From Clostridia bacterium (GTDB lineage Bacteria > Bacillota > Clostridia > Lachnospirales > Lachnospiraceae): 64,000 nt of DNA. The notes beneath the pieces are model-generated. The model saw nothing but the letters and a program-made list of their open reading frames with translations. It was not told the DNA's origin and did no database searches. Made by a program: the position numbers and the translations under genes. Shown here piece by piece: positions 33,843 through 43,274 of the stretch. How positions within the stretch are numbered: the stretch's first letter is position 1; each line of letters opens with the position of its first letter. The stretch covers positions 1 to 64,000 of the forward strand of contig CAJTEN010000019.1 in assembly GCA_910575245.1 (NCBI GenBank). Reading direction: 5' to 3'.

Positions 33843-34913
33843 ATGGCCGTAAAGGCAGAATATGAAAAAAACGGTTTTGATATATTGCGGTACGCGGCGG
33901 CGTTAAGCGTTATGCTGCTGCACTATTCCAGCTATGCGATGATCCTGTCGGAGAAGCTTCCTGCCCGGGCTGGGGCTTTTATGGATAAGACCAGGGAAAT
34001 TGCCCTGCTCTTTCCGGGGGTGGTGATGCTGTTTGCCATAAGCGGCTTCCTTGTTTCGGCTTCTTTTGAACGGGCGAAGACAAGGGAGGAATTCTTCCGC
34101 CGCCGTGTTCTGCGCATGTATCCTGAACTGTGGATCTGTACGGCTGTCAATCTGGCAGTGGTCTGCCTTCTGGTGCCGGAGTTATTGGACCGGAGCGTGA
34201 TCTTGTGGCTGGGGACGCAGATACTCGGAATCGCGAATACACCGGATTGCCTTAAGGACTTTGCAACCGGCAGTGTTAACGGGGCGCTGTGGACTGTCTT
34301 TACGGAAGTGCAGCTGTATATTGTGCTGGGGATTGTGTATCCCTGCCTCCGGAAACTGAAAAATATACATTGGGCGGCAGTGCTCATCGGGCTTGCTGCC
34401 CTGAATCTTGCCTGTGGGGAAGTGGTGCGGGACAGTGCAGGCATGATCCCTAAGCTGGTCGAGAGAACCTGTATCCCCTATGCGCTGTGGTTTTTTATAG
34501 GTGTTTTCTGTTATCGGAAGCGGCAGGAGGCATTGCCTGTCTTAAAGACAGCTTTTCTGCCGTTGCTGGTGGTCTATCTCATAACAGAATCGACAGAATC
34601 CGCCGGGATCAGGCTGCCTGGATACTATACGGATATCGCGACGGGTATCCTGCTTCCGCTTCTGGTGATCGGATGCGCTTACTGTCTGCCTAAGGTGCGC
34701 TGGAAGGTGGATCTGTCCTATGGGATGTTTCTGTATCACTGGATCCTTCTGAATATCATCGTCCATTATGATCTTATGAACAGACTGCCCTGGTATGCAG
34801 GCCTGCTGCTGTTTCTGGCCGGCAGTGTGGGCACGGCGGCCATCTCGCGGCGTCTGAATATTTTTTGCCAAACGATGTGCCGTAAATTTTTGAAAAAAAC
34901 ACTTGCATCTTAG
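33843..34913 (+). CDS. Acyltransferase family 3 membrane protein
   Basis: A 356-residue polytopic protein with about ten helices. The N terminus NGFDILRYAAALSVMLLHYSSY contains the conserved family histidine, followed by RRRVLRMYPELWI. Members O-acetylate cell-surface or exported sugars. The -35 of the ribosomal S10 promoter lies within its last codons, so this gene ends exactly at the start of the ribosomal block. Its acceptor is unknown. Confidence 0.85.
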   Translation: MAVKAEYEKNGFDILRYAAALSVMLLHYSSYAMILSEKLPARAGAFMDKTREIALLFPGVVMLFAISGFLVSASFERAKTREEFFRRRVLRMYPELWICTAVNLAVVCLLVPELLDRSVILWLGTQILGIANTPDCLKDFATGSVNGALWTVFTEVQLYIVLGIVYPCLRKLKNIHWAAVLIGLAALNLACGEVVRDSAGMIPKLVERTCIPYALWFFIGVFCYRKRQEALPVLKTAFLPLLVVYLITESTESAGIRLPGYYTDIATGILLPLLVIGCAYCLPKVRWKVDLSYGMFLYHWILLNIIVHYDLMNRLPWYAGLLLFLAGSVGTAAISRRLNIFCQTMCRKFLKKTLAS

Positions 34914-34931
34914 CAAATCATCATGTATACT
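34903..34931 (+). promoter_or_regulatory. S10 operon promoter
   Basis: TTGCAT (34903-34908), 17 bp, TATACT (34926-34931). The -35 overlaps the acyltransferase stop region. Confidence 0.8.
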
Positions 34932-34937
34932 AATCAA

Positions 34938-35178
34938 TGCTGTGGCATGATAGCTTTGAAGCGTGAGGTTGCTGCCCTTTGTGGCAGGTTTTCCGTGGAG
35001 CGAATGTCAAGTTAGGAAATTGACGACAAGTCACTGTACAGATAACAGATGTCCGGCATGGCCGGAAACAACGTGATTAGTGTTTGGGATTTTTTAAAAC
35101 AGGACACACACGGGAGAGTGTACAGTCACCGCTTGTCGTACTTAGAACAAAAAGTGCGAAAAGGAGGCGACTTTTTTT
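34938..35178 (+). promoter_or_regulatory. S10 ribosomal operon leader RNA
   Basis: An untranslated leader of about 240 nt between the promoter and rpsJ. It contains several inverted repeats (for example GTCCGGCATGGCCGGA near 35050) and a T-run at 35090-35096 that may be an attenuation site. In Firmicutes and other bacteria this leader is a target of ribosomal protein L4 feedback. I can show length and structure potential, not L4 binding. Confidence 0.6.
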
Positions 35179-35496
35179 ATGGCAAGTCAAGTAATGAGAA
35201 TTACACTTAAAGCCTATGATCATCAGTTGGTTGATGCATCTGCAAAAAAAATCATCGAGACAGTAAAGAAGAACGGATCTCAGGTGAGCGGCCCTGTACC
35301 GCTTCCTACCAAGAAGGAAGTGGTTACCATCTTAAGAGCGGTTCATAAGTACAAGGATTCCAGAGAGCAGTTCGAACAGAGGACTCATAAGAGACTCATC
35401 GATATTATTACACCCACACCTAAGACGGTGGATGCGCTGCAGAGATTGGAGATGCCTGCAGGTGTTTATATCGACATCAAGATGAAGAACAAATAA
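35179..35496 (+). CDS. rpsJ: 30S ribosomal protein S10
   Basis: A 105-residue S10 (family about 102), first gene of the block. [21 protein letters not shown] and GPVPLPTK are family signatures; it sits in the 30S head and, as NusE, takes part in antitermination. The AAGGAGG box is strong. A 147-nt structured spacer separates it from rplC, where many genomes have only a few tens of bases. Confidence 0.97.
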   Translation: MASQVMRITLKAYDHQLVDASAKKIIETVKKNGSQVSGPVPLPTKKEVVTILRAVHKYKDSREQFEQRTHKRLIDIITPTPKTVDALQRLEMPAGVYIDIKMKNK

Positions 35497-35511
35497 GACC
35501 CCTACTAGGAC

Positions 35512-35615
35512 GACCAGAAGCAAATTCTTTCAGGATTAGCTTCGGATAAATTCCGTTGTCGCGTAAATTTATTCAGATATACCGGAAGCTGATTGGGAAA
35601 GATGTATGACTGGTC
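35512..35615 (+). promoter_or_regulatory. Long hairpin in the rpsJ-rplC spacer
   Basis: Three nested stems close the spacer: GACCAG (35512) with CTGGTC (35610), AGCTTCGG (35538) with CCGGAAGCT (35582), and ATAAATT (35546) with AATTTAT (35566). It may set the S10/L3 ratio by processing or by slowing ribosomes. No promoter is evident. Confidence 0.45.
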
Positions 35616-35643
35616 CGCTGTAGAATGACAGGAGGTAAAGGAA

Positions 35644-36330
35644 ATGAAGAAAGCTATCTTGGCAACAAAAGTCGGAATGACTCAAATCTTCGGTGAAGAC
35701 GGTACATTGACACCTGTTACCGTACTTCAGGCAGGCCCTTGTGCGGTAACACAGGTCAAGACCAAAGAGAATGACGGTTACAGTGCTGTACAGGTTGGTT
35801 TTGTAGATAAAAAAGACAGAATTGTTAACAAGGACAAGAACGGTAAGAAAGAAGTGATCCACAGACACGGCGTTAACAAAGCGCTGAAAGGCCACTTCGA
35901 TAAGGCGGGCGTTTCCAGCAAGAGATATGTCAGGGAACTGAAACTGGATAACGCAGAAGAGTATACGCTGGGAAGTGAGATTAAGGCGGACATTTTCGAG
36001 GCCGGAGACAGGGTTGACGCTACTGCAATCTCCAAAGGTAAGGGATTCCAGGGTGCGATCAAGAGACACGGCCAGCACAGAGGCCCTATGACTCACGGTT
36101 CCAAATTCCATCGCCATCAGGGTTCCAACGGTGCATGTTCTTCCCCGAGCAAAGTGTTCAAGGGTAAGGGAATGCCGGGACATATGGGCTGCGTGAGAGT
36201 GACGGTTCAGAACCTTACTGTAGTAAGAGTTGATGCGGATAAGAACCTTATCCTTGTCAAAGGCGCTGTGCCGGGCCCGAGAAAAGCCTTAGTAACCATT
36301 AAAGAGACAACTAAGGTGAGTGCGAAATAG
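35644..36330 (+). CDS. rplC: 50S ribosomal protein L3
   Basis: A 228-residue L3 binding early to 23S rRNA near the peptidyl-transferase centre. [16 protein letters not shown] at the N terminus and [21 protein letters not shown] in the long extension are conserved. It is slightly longer than the E. coli protein (209), with an internal insertion around residues 55-70. GGAGG precedes the ATG; rplD follows after 35 bp. Confidence 0.97.
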   Translation: MKKAILATKVGMTQIFGEDGTLTPVTVLQAGPCAVTQVKTKENDGYSAVQVGFVDKKDRIVNKDKNGKKEVIHRHGVNKALKGHFDKAGVSSKRYVRELKLDNAEEYTLGSEIKADIFEAGDRVDATAISKGKGFQGAIKRHGQHRGPMTHGSKFHRHQGSNGACSSPSKVFKGKGMPGHMGCVRVTVQNLTVVRVDADKNLILVKGAVPGPRKALVTIKETTKVSAK

Positions 36331-36365
36331 TGGCTTGAGTCACAGATGAAAGGAGGACCATTCAG

Positions 36366-36986
36366 ATGGCAGAAGTATCTGTTTATAATATGGAAGGCAA
36401 AGAAGTCGGCAAGATGGACTTAAACGATGCGGTATTCGGTGTGGAGATCAATGAGCATCTGGTACACCTGGCAGTCGTTCAGACACTTGCCAATAGACGT
36501 CAGGGAACGCAGAAAGCGAAGACTCGCTCCGAGGTTTCCGGCGGCGGCAGAAAACCTTGGAGACAGAAGGGAACCGGTCATGCAAGACAGGGTTCGACCA
36601 GAGCTCCCCAGTGGAAGGGCGGCGGTGTCGTATTCGCTCCCGTTCCGAGAGATTATTCCTTTAAGATGAATAAGAAAGAGAAGCAGGCGGCTCTCAAATC
36701 TGTCCTGACAAGCAGAGTACAGGACAATAAGCTGATCGTTTTAGATGAGCTTAAACTTGAGGAGATCAAGACGAAGAAGTTTAAGCAGGTTATGGATAAC
36801 CTTAAAGTAGAGAAAGCAATGGTAGTGATCGGCGAGCAGGATGCAAATGTGATCTGCTCCGCCAGAAATCTTCCGAAAGTATCTACAGCAACAGCAGAGA
36901 ATATCAACGTATATGATATCCTGAAAGGTGATACCTTAGTGATCACCAAGGATGCCGTAGCCAAGATCGAGGAGGTGTATGCATAA
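36366..36986 (+). CDS. rplD: 50S ribosomal protein L4
   Basis: A 206-residue L4 with the exit-tunnel loop [35 protein letters not shown] intact. This loop is the site of macrolide-resistance mutations, and no such change is obvious. L4 is the autoregulator of S10 operons in some bacteria. Its stop codon overlaps the rplW start by one base, indicating translational coupling. Confidence 0.97.
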   Translation: MAEVSVYNMEGKEVGKMDLNDAVFGVEINEHLVHLAVVQTLANRRQGTQKAKTRSEVSGGGRKPWRQKGTGHARQGSTRAPQWKGGGVVFAPVPRDYSFKMNKKEKQAALKSVLTSRVQDNKLIVLDELKLEEIKTKKFKQVMDNLKVEKAMVVIGEQDANVICSARNLPKVSTATAENINVYDILKGDTLVITKDAVAKIEEVYA

Positions 36987-37285
36987 TGGCAGCAATTCAG
37001 TATTATGATGTAATCCTCAAACCGGTTATCACAGAGAAGAGCATGGCGGGTATGAGCGAGAAGAAGTATACTTTCCTGGTTCATCCGGAAGCTAACAAGA
37101 CACAGATCAAGGAAGCTGTTGAGAAGATGTTTGAAGGAACGAAGGTAGCGAAGGTCAACACCATGAATATGGACGGCAAGACCAAGAGACGCGGCATGGT
37201 ATACGGTAAGACAGCCAAGACCAAGAAGGCTATCGTACAGCTGACAGCAGACAGCAAGGATATTGAGATCTTTACAGGCCTGTAA
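36986..37285 (+). CDS. rplW: 50S ribosomal protein L23
   Basis: A 99-residue L23 located at the tunnel exit, where it binds trigger factor and SRP. The N-terminal [15 protein letters not shown] is the family signature. The start overlaps the last base of rplD. Confidence 0.97.
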   Translation: MAAIQYYDVILKPVITEKSMAGMSEKKYTFLVHPEANKTQIKEAVEKMFEGTKVAKVNTMNMDGKTKRRGMVYGKTAKTKKAIVQLTADSKDIEIFTGL

Positions 37286-37390
37286 AAGAACGGAAGCTAT
37301 AGCGGTTCTTTCAGGCTGTGGAATGAAGGATCATGTATGCGGGCCGGACGGGCACCGCGCAAAAATCTGAAAAGTAAAGGAGAAAAGATC

Positions 37391-38233
37391 ATGGGAATTA
37401 AGACTTATAACCCATATACACCTTCCAGACGTAACATGACTGGTTCCGACTTCTCCGAGATTACAAAGAGCACTCCTGAGAAAGCACTTTGTACTTCTCT
37501 TAAGAAGCATGCAGGACGTAACAATCAGGGCAAGATCACTGTCAGACATCATGGCGGCGGAAGCAGAAGATTGTATAGAAACGTAGATTTCAAGAGAAAT
37601 AAGGATGGCATTCATGCCAAGGTTATCGGTATCGAGTACGATCCGAACAGAACGGCCAACATTGCGCTTATCTGTTATGAAGACGGTGAGAAGGCGTATA
37701 TCCTGGCGCCTCAGGGCCTTACAGACGGCATGAAAGTTATGAACGGCCCCGACGCGGAAATAAGAGTGGGCAACTGTCTTCCGTTATCAGAGATTCCTGT
37801 AGGTACACTGATTCACAATATTGAGTTATATCCCGGCAAGGGCGGCCAGCTTGTCCGTTCTGCAGGCAACAGTGCACAGCTGATGGCTAAGGAAGGCAAA
37901 TATGCAACGCTCAGATTACCCTCCGGCGAAATGAGAATGGTTCCGATCGTATGCCGTGCTACCATAGGTACCGTGGGCAACGTGGACCATAACCTGATCA
38001 AGATCGGTAAAGCCGGACGTAAGCGTCATATGGGCATCCGTCCTACTGTCCGCGGTTCTGTTATGAACCCCAACGACCATCCTCATGGTGGTGGTGAAGG
38101 ACGTGCTCCCATCGGCCGTCCTGGCCCGAGCACACCCTGGGGCAAGCCTGCACTCGGCTTAAAGACACGTAAGAAGAAGAAAGCGTCTAATAAGCTGATC
38201 GTGAGACGGAGAGACGGAAGGGCGATCAAATAA
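37391..38233 (+). CDS. rplB: 50S ribosomal protein L2
   Basis: A 280-residue L2, essential for subunit joining and peptidyl transfer. The catalytic-site region [16 protein letters not shown]-like sequence ([15 protein letters not shown]) and the C-terminal [17 protein letters not shown] are intact. The ATG at 37391 follows AAAGGAGAAAAG; an upstream in-frame ATG at 37337 would add eighteen unrelated residues. The stop is followed within three bases by structured repeat copy A. Confidence 0.97.
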   Translation: MGIKTYNPYTPSRRNMTGSDFSEITKSTPEKALCTSLKKHAGRNNQGKITVRHHGGGSRRLYRNVDFKRNKDGIHAKVIGIEYDPNRTANIALICYEDGEKAYILAPQGLTDGMKVMNGPDAEIRVGNCLPLSEIPVGTLIHNIELYPGKGGQLVRSAGNSAQLMAKEGKYATLRLPSGEMRMVPIVCRATIGTVGNVDHNLIKIGKAGRKRHMGIRPTVRGSVMNPNDHPHGGGEGRAPIGRPGPSTPWGKPALGLKTRKKKKASNKLIVRRRDGRAIK

Positions 38234-38235
38234 AA

Positions 38236-38321
38236 AACCGAAAAGAATTTCTAAGGCGTCAAAGGACGCCGCCTAAGAAATTCTATGTTTCGGTTGGAAG
38301 AATTGCTTCGGCAATTCTTCC
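38236..38321 (+). repeat. Structured double-hairpin element, copy A (rplB-rpsS spacer)
   Basis: Outer stem AACCGAAA (38236-38243) / TTTCGGTT (38288-38295). Inner stem AGAATTTCTAAGGCG / CGCCTAAGAAATTCT with one A-A mismatch, loop containing AAAGGAC. Second hairpin GGAAGAATTGC-TTCG-GCAATTCTTCC at 38296-38321. No gene lies between 38234 and 38526. The remainder of the spacer is low-complexity TTCCGG-type sequence (38322-38395) followed by an unremarkable region. Confidence 0.8.
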
Positions 38322-38395
38322 GGGAATTCCGGGATTTCCTGGAATTTCCGGAGAATCCGGAGTTTCCGGGCTTCATGGTTTCCGGGCTTTTGAGA
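38322..38395. repeat. Low-complexity TTCCGG-type repeats
   Basis: A run of degenerate 8-9-bp units such as AATTCCGGG, TTTCCTGGAA, TTTCCGGAG, AATCCGGAG, TTTCCGGGC. Many are near-palindromic. It is purine/pyrimidine-patterned, non-coding and unlike its neighbours. Confidence 0.6.
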
Positions 38396-38526
38396 TTTAC
38401 AGAGTATCCGGAAGGAGTGCGCCTGTAAGATCAGGATACAGAAGCGGAAACAGGAAGACAGGGATTTGTGATATAGATTTCTCAGTATAAATATGTTTAA
38501 GATGTAATAAAACAGGAGGAAAGATC

Positions 38527-38808
38527 ATGGCTAGATCACTGAAAAAAGGCCCATTTGCAGATGCGAGCCTGCTGAAGAAAGTAGATGCACTTAATGCGTC
38601 AGGACAGAAACAGGTTATTAAAACCTGGTCCCGCCGTTCTACTATTTTTCCTTCTTTCGTAGGACACACATTTGCTGTTCATGACGGAAGAAAGCATGTG
38701 CCGGTATATGTTACAGAAGATATGGTTGGACACAAACTCGGCGAGTTCGTAGCAACCAGGACTTATAGAGGACATGATAAGGACGAGAGAAAGTCAAAAG
38801 TTCGCTAA
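38527..38808 (+). CDS. rpsS: 30S ribosomal protein S19
   Basis: A 93-residue S19 that forms a head complex with S13. Diagnostic stretches are [10 protein letters not shown], the following [10 protein letters not shown] and [17 protein letters not shown]. Unusually, nearly 300 bp separate it from rplB. An AGGAGGAAAG box precedes it and rplV follows after 21 bp. Confidence 0.97.
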   Translation: MARSLKKGPFADASLLKKVDALNASGQKQVIKTWSRRSTIFPSFVGHTFAVHDGRKHVPVYVTEDMVGHKLGEFVATRTYRGHDKDERKSKVR

Positions 38809-38829
38809 TTTGAAAGGAGGTTGTAAACT

Positions 38830-39216
38830 ATGGCTAAAGGACATAGATCCCAGATAAAAAGAGAAAGAAATGCGAACAAAGATACAAGACCCTCAGCGAA
38901 GCTGTCTTATGCAAGAGTGTCTGTACAGAAAGCGTGTTTCGTATTGGATGCCATCAGAGGCAAGGATGTGACAACAGCGCTTGCGATTCTGGAGTACAAT
39001 CCAAGATATGCATCGAGTATCATTAAGAAGCTGTTAGAGTCTGCGATTGCGAATGCAGAGAACAATAACGGCATGAATGTGGAGAACCTTTATGTTGCTG
39101 AGTGCTATGCAAACAAAGGACCGACCATGAAGAGAGTAAGACCGAGAGCGCAGGGCAGAGCCTACAGAATTGAGAAGAGAATGAGCCACATCACGGTCGT
39201 GCTTGATGAGAAATAG
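38830..39216 (+). CDS. rplV: 50S ribosomal protein L22
   Basis: A 128-residue L22 lining the exit tunnel. The tunnel hairpin reads [19 protein letters not shown], with no insertion of the kind that causes macrolide resistance. Family length is 110-115, so the N-terminal basic tail ([19 protein letters not shown]) is slightly long. AAAGGAGG precedes the start. Confidence 0.97.
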   Translation: MAKGHRSQIKRERNANKDTRPSAKLSYARVSVQKACFVLDAIRGKDVTTALAILEYNPRYASSIIKKLLESAIANAENNNGMNVENLYVAECYANKGPTMKRVRPRAQGRAYRIEKRMSHITVVLDEK

Positions 39217-39239
39217 GATTATATAGGAAGGAGAACAAC

Positions 39240-39896
39240 ATGGGACAGAAAGTTAATCCACACGGCTTAAGAGTCGGTGTTATTAAAGAGTGGGATTCCA
39301 AATGGTATGCTGATGCAGAGTTTTCAGATTTCCTGGTAGAAGACTATAATATCAGAACCTTTTTAAAGAAGAAATTATACAGCGCCGGTGTTTCAAAGAT
39401 CGAGATCGAGAGAGCGTCCGACAGAGTAAAGGTGATTATCTACACTGCTAAACCGGGCGTTGTGATCGGTAAGGGCGGCGCAGAAATCGAAGTAACCAAG
39501 AAAGAGCTTTCCAAACTGACAGACAAGAAAGTTCTTGTAGACATCAAAGAGATCAAGAGACCAGACAGAGATGCACAGCTTGTTGCGGAGAATATTGCAC
39601 AGCAGCTTGAGAACCGTATCTCTTTCAGACGTGCCATGAAGTCATGCATGGGAAGAACCATGAAGGCGGGTGCACAGGGTATCAAGACATCTGTATCCGG
39701 ACGTCTCGGCGGTGCGGATATGGCCCGTACAGAGTTCTACAGTGAGGGGACTATCCCGCTTCAGACCCTGAGAGCGGATATTGACTATGGTTTCGCAGAG
39801 GCCGATACAACCTACGGTAAAGTCGGTGTCAAAGTATGGATTTACAAAGGCGAGGTACTTCCTACAAAATCTAACGCGGAAGGGAGCGATAAATAA
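39240..39896 (+). CDS. rpsC: 30S ribosomal protein S3
   Basis: A 218-residue S3 at the mRNA entry site. [20 protein letters not shown], the KH-domain stretch [14 protein letters not shown] and the C-terminal [18 protein letters not shown] are conserved. The stop overlaps the rplP start by one base. Confidence 0.97.
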   Translation: MGQKVNPHGLRVGVIKEWDSKWYADAEFSDFLVEDYNIRTFLKKKLYSAGVSKIEIERASDRVKVIIYTAKPGVVIGKGGAEIEVTKKELSKLTDKKVLVDIKEIKRPDRDAQLVAENIAQQLENRISFRRAMKSCMGRTMKAGAQGIKTSVSGRLGGADMARTEFYSEGTIPLQTLRADIDYGFAEADTTYGKVGVKVWIYKGEVLPTKSNAEGSDK

Positions 39897-40333
39897 TGTT
39901 AATGCCTAAAAGAGTAAAACGTCGTAAACAGTTCCGTGGTTCTATGAGCGGGAAAGCTACCCGCGGCAACACGATCACTTATGGTGAGTACGGTATTATA
40001 GCATTAGAGCCATGTTGGATTAAATCGAATCAGATCGAAGCAGCCCGTATTGCTATGACACGTTATATCAAGCGTGGCGGTAAAGTCTGGATCAAGATTT
40101 TCCCTGACAAACCTGTAACAGCAAAACCAGCAGAAACACGTATGGGTTCCGGTAAAGGTACCTTGGAATACTGGGTGGCGGTTGTTAAGCCCGGACGCGT
40201 AATGTTCGAAATCGCAGGAGTATCCGAAGAGGTGGCGAAAGAAGCGTTACGTCTGGCAACACATAAGCTTCCATGTAAATGTAAAATTGTTTCTAAAGCA
40301 GACTTGGAAGGCGGTGTATCTAATGAAAACTAA
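39896..40333 (+). CDS. rplP: 50S ribosomal protein L16
   Basis: A 145-residue L16 near the A-site t[24 protein letters not shown] at the N terminus and [15 protein letters not shown] are family hallmarks. The first methionine overlaps the rpsC stop. The end overlaps rpmC by eleven bases. Confidence 0.97.
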   Translation: MLMPKRVKRRKQFRGSMSGKATRGNTITYGEYGIIALEPCWIKSNQIEAARIAMTRYIKRGGKVWIKIFPDKPVTAKPAETRMGSGKGTLEYWVAVVKPGRVMFEIAGVSEEVAKEALRLATHKLPCKCKIVSKADLEGGVSNEN

Positions 40334-40532
40334 TAAGTTTGTAGAAGATTTAAAGAACAAATCAGATGCAGAATTAGCGCAGGCGCTGGTTGATGCTAAG
40401 AAAGAACTTTTCAATTTGAGATTCCAGAACGCGACGAATCAGTTGGATAATACGGCAAGAATCAAGGATGTTAGAAGAAACATCGCCAGGATTCAGACAG
40501 TTATCACGCAGAAAGCTAAGGCAGCGAACTGA
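40323..40532 (+). CDS. rpmC: 50S ribosomal protein L29
   Basis: A 69-residue L29, two helices at the tunnel exit. [22 protein letters not shown] is the family signature. The start is inside the last codons of rplP; the ribosome binding site GGAAGG lies within that gene, so translation is coupled. Confidence 0.95.
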   Translation: MKTNKFVEDLKNKSDAELAQALVDAKKELFNLRFQNATNQLDNTARIKDVRRNIARIQTVITQKAKAAN

Positions 40533-40548
40533 GAAAGGAGAAGCAATC

Positions 40549-40803
40549 GTGGAAAGAAATTTACGGAAAACCCGTACCGGTAAAGTAACCAGCAATAAGA
40601 TGGATAAGACAATTGTTGTAGCGATTGAGAACCATGTTAAGCATCCGCTCTACAATAAGATCGTAAAGAAGACATATAAATTGAAAGCACATGATGAGAA
40701 CAATGAGTGCAACATCGGTGATACCGTTAGAGTAATGGAGACCAGGCCTTTATCCAAGGATAAGAGATGGAGACTTGTTGAGATCGTTGAGAAGGCAAAA
40801 TAA
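40549..40803 (+). CDS. rpsQ: 30S ribosomal protein S17
   Basis: An 84-residue S17 with a GTG start behind [34 protein letters not shown] and the downstream [17 protein letters not shown] are family motifs. Translation extended upstream has no homology. The stop is immediately followed by structured repeat copy B, and the next gene is 200 bp away. Confidence 0.96.
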   Translation: MERNLRKTRTGKVTSNKMDKTIVVAIENHVKHPLYNKIVKKTYKLKAHDENNECNIGDTVRVMETRPLSKDKRWRLVEIVEKAK

Positions 40804-40805
40804 TA

Positions 40806-40892
40806 AAACTAAAAGAATTTCTAAGGCGTCTGAAGAACGCCGCCTAAGAAATACTATATTTAGTTTGAAAGAGTTTCCTCTGGAAATTCTTC
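40806..40892 (+). repeat. Structured double-hairpin element, copy B (rpsQ-rplN spacer)
   Basis: Outer stem AAACTAAA (40806-40813) / TTTAGTTT (40859-40866). Inner stem AGAATTTCTAAGGCG / CGCCTAAGAAATACT. A second, weaker hairpin (GAAAGAGTTTCC / GGAAATTCTTC) follows. Compared with copy A the outer stem differs at both arms in a compensatory way. There is no gene in 40804-41004. Confidence 0.75.
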
Positions 40893-41004
40893 CCATCCGA
40901 AATCCGGAATATCTGAATACAGCATATTATTATCGAAAAGTTCAGGGATGGAAATATAATTGGCGGTTCAATGGTTATGAAAATGGAAAGAAGGAGAAAT
41001 TAGC

Positions 41005-41373
41005 ATGATTCAACAGGAAAGCAGACTTAAGGTCGCTGACAATACCGGTGCGAAAGAGATTCTGTGCATCAGAGTTGTGGGCGGATCTACAAGAAGATAT
41101 GCACGCATTGGTGATGTGATCGTTGCTACGGTCAAAGATGCAACACCAGGCGGCGTTGTAAAAAAAGGCGATGTTGTGAAGGCTGTAGTTGTCCGCAGTG
41201 TTAAGGGCGCTCGCCGTAAAGACGGTTCATATATCAAATTTGACGAGAATGCTGCTGTTATCATCAAGGAGGATAAGACTCCGAGAGGAACCCGTATTTT
41301 TGGGCCGGTAGCAAGAGAGCTTCGTGACAAACAGTTTATGAAAATTGTTTCACTGGCTCCGGAAGTATTATAG
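41005..41373 (+). CDS. rplN: 50S ribosomal protein L14
   Basis: A 122-residue L14 at the subunit interface. [18 protein letters not shown] at the N terminus, then [24 protein letters not shown] at the end match the family over its whole length. It is the first gene after a 200-bp spacer with repeat copy B; GGAG precedes the ATG. Confidence 0.97.
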   Translation: MIQQESRLKVADNTGAKEILCIRVVGGSTRRYARIGDVIVATVKDATPGGVVKKGDVVKAVVVRSVKGARRKDGSYIKFDENAAVIIKEDKTPRGTRIFGPVARELRDKQFMKIVSLAPEVL

Positions 41374-41384
41374 GAGGTGCCCGT

Positions 41385-41696
41385 ATGTCAACATTTAAGA
41401 TTAAGAAGGGTGACACCGTTAAGGTGATCGCCGGTAAAGATAAAGACAAAGAAGGCAAGGTTGTTTCCGTTGACAGAAAGAACGGAAAGGTTCTGGTAGA
41501 AGGAATCAATATAATTACGAAGCATGAGAAACCCTCTGCAGCAAACCAGAACGGCGGTATTGTCCAGAAGGAAGCTCCCATTGATGCTTCCAATGTAATG
41601 TATGTACACAAGGGGAAAGCAACAAGGATCGGCTTCAGGTTTGAGAACGGCAAGAAGGTCCGTTTTGCGAAGTCCACAGGTGACATCGTTGACTAA
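41385..41696 (+). CDS. rplX: 50S ribosomal protein L24
   Basis: A 103-residue L24 with its KOW motif (KIKKGDTVKVIAGKDKDKEGKV) at the N terminus. It starts 50S assembly by binding the 5' part of 23S rRNA. The AGGAGG box overlaps the end of rplN. Confidence 0.97.
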   Translation: MSTFKIKKGDTVKVIAGKDKDKEGKVVSVDRKNGKVLVEGINIITKHEKPSAANQNGGIVQKEAPIDASNVMYVHKGKATRIGFRFENGKKVRFAKSTGDIVD

Positions 41697-41720
41697 TTCT
41701 AAGAAAGGAGGTCTAAAACG

Positions 41721-42263
41721 TTGAGTAGTAGACTGAAAGAGATGTATAAGAACGAGATCGTAGATGCTATGGTCAAAAAGTTTGGATATAAAAATGTTAT
41801 GGAAGTTCCGAAGCTTGACAAGATAGTGGTTAACATGGGTGTAGGAGAAGCCAAAGAGAATGCCAAGGTTTTGGAGATGGCTGTAAGTGATATGGAAACG
41901 ATCACCGGCCAGAAAGCGGTTGTTACGAAAGCAAAGAATTCCGTTGCTAACTTCAAGATCAGAGAAGGCCAGTCCATCGGCTGTAAGACAACGCTGCGTG
42001 GTGACAAGATGTATGAATTCCTGGACCGTCTTGTGAACCTTGCGCTTCCCCGCGTACGTGACTTCAGAGGCGTGAATCCCAACTCTTTTGACGGAAGAGG
42101 CAATTATGCGCTTGGTATCAAGGAGCAGATCATCTTCCCGGAAATCGAGTATGATAAGGTTGATAAAGTAAGGGGTATGGACGTTATCGTTGTTACCACT
42201 GCCAAGACAGACGAAGAAGCCCGTGAGTTGTTGAGATTGTTTAACATGCCATTCGCTAAATAA
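41721..42263 (+). CDS. rplE: 50S ribosomal protein L5
   Basis: A 180-residue L5 binding 5S rRNA and P-site tRNA. It uses a TTG start behind AAAGGAGG (41705-41712); no better ATG exists upstream. [16 protein letters not shown] and [16 protein letters not shown] are conserved. Confidence 0.96.
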   Translation: MSSRLKEMYKNEIVDAMVKKFGYKNVMEVPKLDKIVVNMGVGEAKENAKVLEMAVSDMETITGQKAVVTKAKNSVANFKIREGQSIGCKTTLRGDKMYEFLDRLVNLALPRVRDFRGVNPNSFDGRGNYALGIKEQIIFPEIEYDKVDKVRGMDVIVVTTAKTDEEARELLRLFNMPFAK

Positions 42264-42277
42264 AAGGAGGTAAATTC

Positions 42278-42463
42278 ATGGCTAAGACAGCAATGAAGAT
42301 CAAACAGCAACGCAAACCCAAATTCTCCACAAGAGAATATAACCGTTGTAAAATTTGTGGTCGTCCACATGCTTATTTAAGAAAATACGGAATTTGCAGA
42401 ATTTGCTTCCGTGAATTAGCATATAAGGGTCAGATTCCCGGCGTCAAGAAAGCAAGCTGGTAA
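42278..42463 (+). CDS. rpsN: 30S ribosomal protein S14, zinc type
   Basis: A 61-residue S14 of the short zinc-binding form, with CKIC at the centre and CRIC fifteen residues later making a Cys4 site. This C+ form is standard in Clostridia. The AAAGGAGG box is strong. Structured repeat copy C begins three bases after the stop. Confidence 0.96.
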   Translation: MAKTAMKIKQQRKPKFSTREYNRCKICGRPHAYLRKYGICRICFRELAYKGQIPGVKKASW

Positions 42464-42466
42464 AAC

Positions 42467-42556
42467 AACGAAAAGTTTTACTAAGGTGCGAAAGGACCGC
42501 ATCTAAGAAAAACTATGTTTCGTTGGGAAGAATGTCGCTGGCGCTTACATTCTTCC
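42467..42556 (+). repeat. Structured double-hairpin element, copy C (rpsN-rpsH spacer)
   Basis: Outer stem AACGAAA (42467-42473) / TTTCGTT (42518-42524). Inner stem AGTTTTACTAAGGTGCG / CGCATCTAAGAAAAACT with loop AAAGGAC. Second hairpin GGAAGAATGT (42526-42535) / ACATTCTTCC (42547-42556). Confidence 0.75.
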
Positions 42557-42614
42557 AAGGCACTGAATAGGATAGGTGAATGAAAAGCAATCGATGATAT
42601 AAGGAGGAAAAATC

Positions 42615-43016
42615 ATGACAATGAGCGATCCTATTGCAGATATGCTTACAAGAATCCGTAATGCAAATACTGCAAAACATGATACAGTAGATGTACCCTC
42701 ATCCAGAATGAAACTGGCTATCGCACAGATCCTTTTGGACGAAGGCTATATAAGAAAATTTGATTTGATCGATAACGGGAACTTCAAGACAATTCATATT
42801 ACCTTAAAATACGGTGAGGACAAGAATGATAAGATCATTTCCGGTATCAAGAGAATTTCCAAACCAGGTCTTCGTGTATATGCAGGTAAAGAAGAGCTTC
42901 CGAGAGTTCTGGGCGGACTTGGTATCGCGATCATCTCGACCAATCAGGGTGTTATAACCGATAAGAAGGCAAGAGAGCTGAATGTAGGCGGCGAGGTACT
43001 TGCATTTGTCTGGTAG
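42615..43016 (+). CDS. rpsH: 30S ribosomal protein S8
   Basis: A 133-residue S8 binding the central domain of 16S rRNA; in E. coli it is the spc operon repressor. [23 protein letters not shown] and the C-terminal GGEVLAFVW are family motifs. An AGGAGGAAAA box precedes the start. Repeat copy D follows at once. Confidence 0.97.
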   Translation: MTMSDPIADMLTRIRNANTAKHDTVDVPSSRMKLAIAQILLDEGYIRKFDLIDNGNFKTIHITLKYGEDKNDKIISGIKRISKPGLRVYAGKEELPRVLGGLGIAIISTNQGVITDKKARELNVGGEVLAFVW

Positions 43017-43017
43017 T

Positions 43018-43108
43018 GGACAAAAAGTTTTATTAAAGTGCGAAAGAACCGAACCTAAGAAAAACTATGTTTTGTCCGAAAGAATGACGCTTGCGCGTTC
43101 ATTCTTTC
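43018..43108 (+). repeat. Structured double-hairpin element, copy D (rpsH-rplF spacer)
   Basis: Outer stem GGACAAAA (43018-43025) / TTTTGTCC (43070-43077). Inner stem AGTTTTATTAAAGTGCG / CGAACCTAAGAAAAACT, weaker at its tip. Second hairpin GAAAGAATGACGC / GCGTTCATTCTTTC at 43078-43108. The rest of the 258-bp spacer shows no gene. Confidence 0.72.
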
Positions 43109-43274
43109 CATTGGCGATTCGGTGGGCGGAAAGAACTCTGATGGGCAGCGAATGGCCATATGTTAGTATAAGAACAGATTTATCTTGTTGTGTAATGTAA
43201 TGACTATTTGTATCGGCTTTGGCCGGGACATAGGAACCGCATGCTATGCGGCAAAAATATAAGGAGGTACGGGC

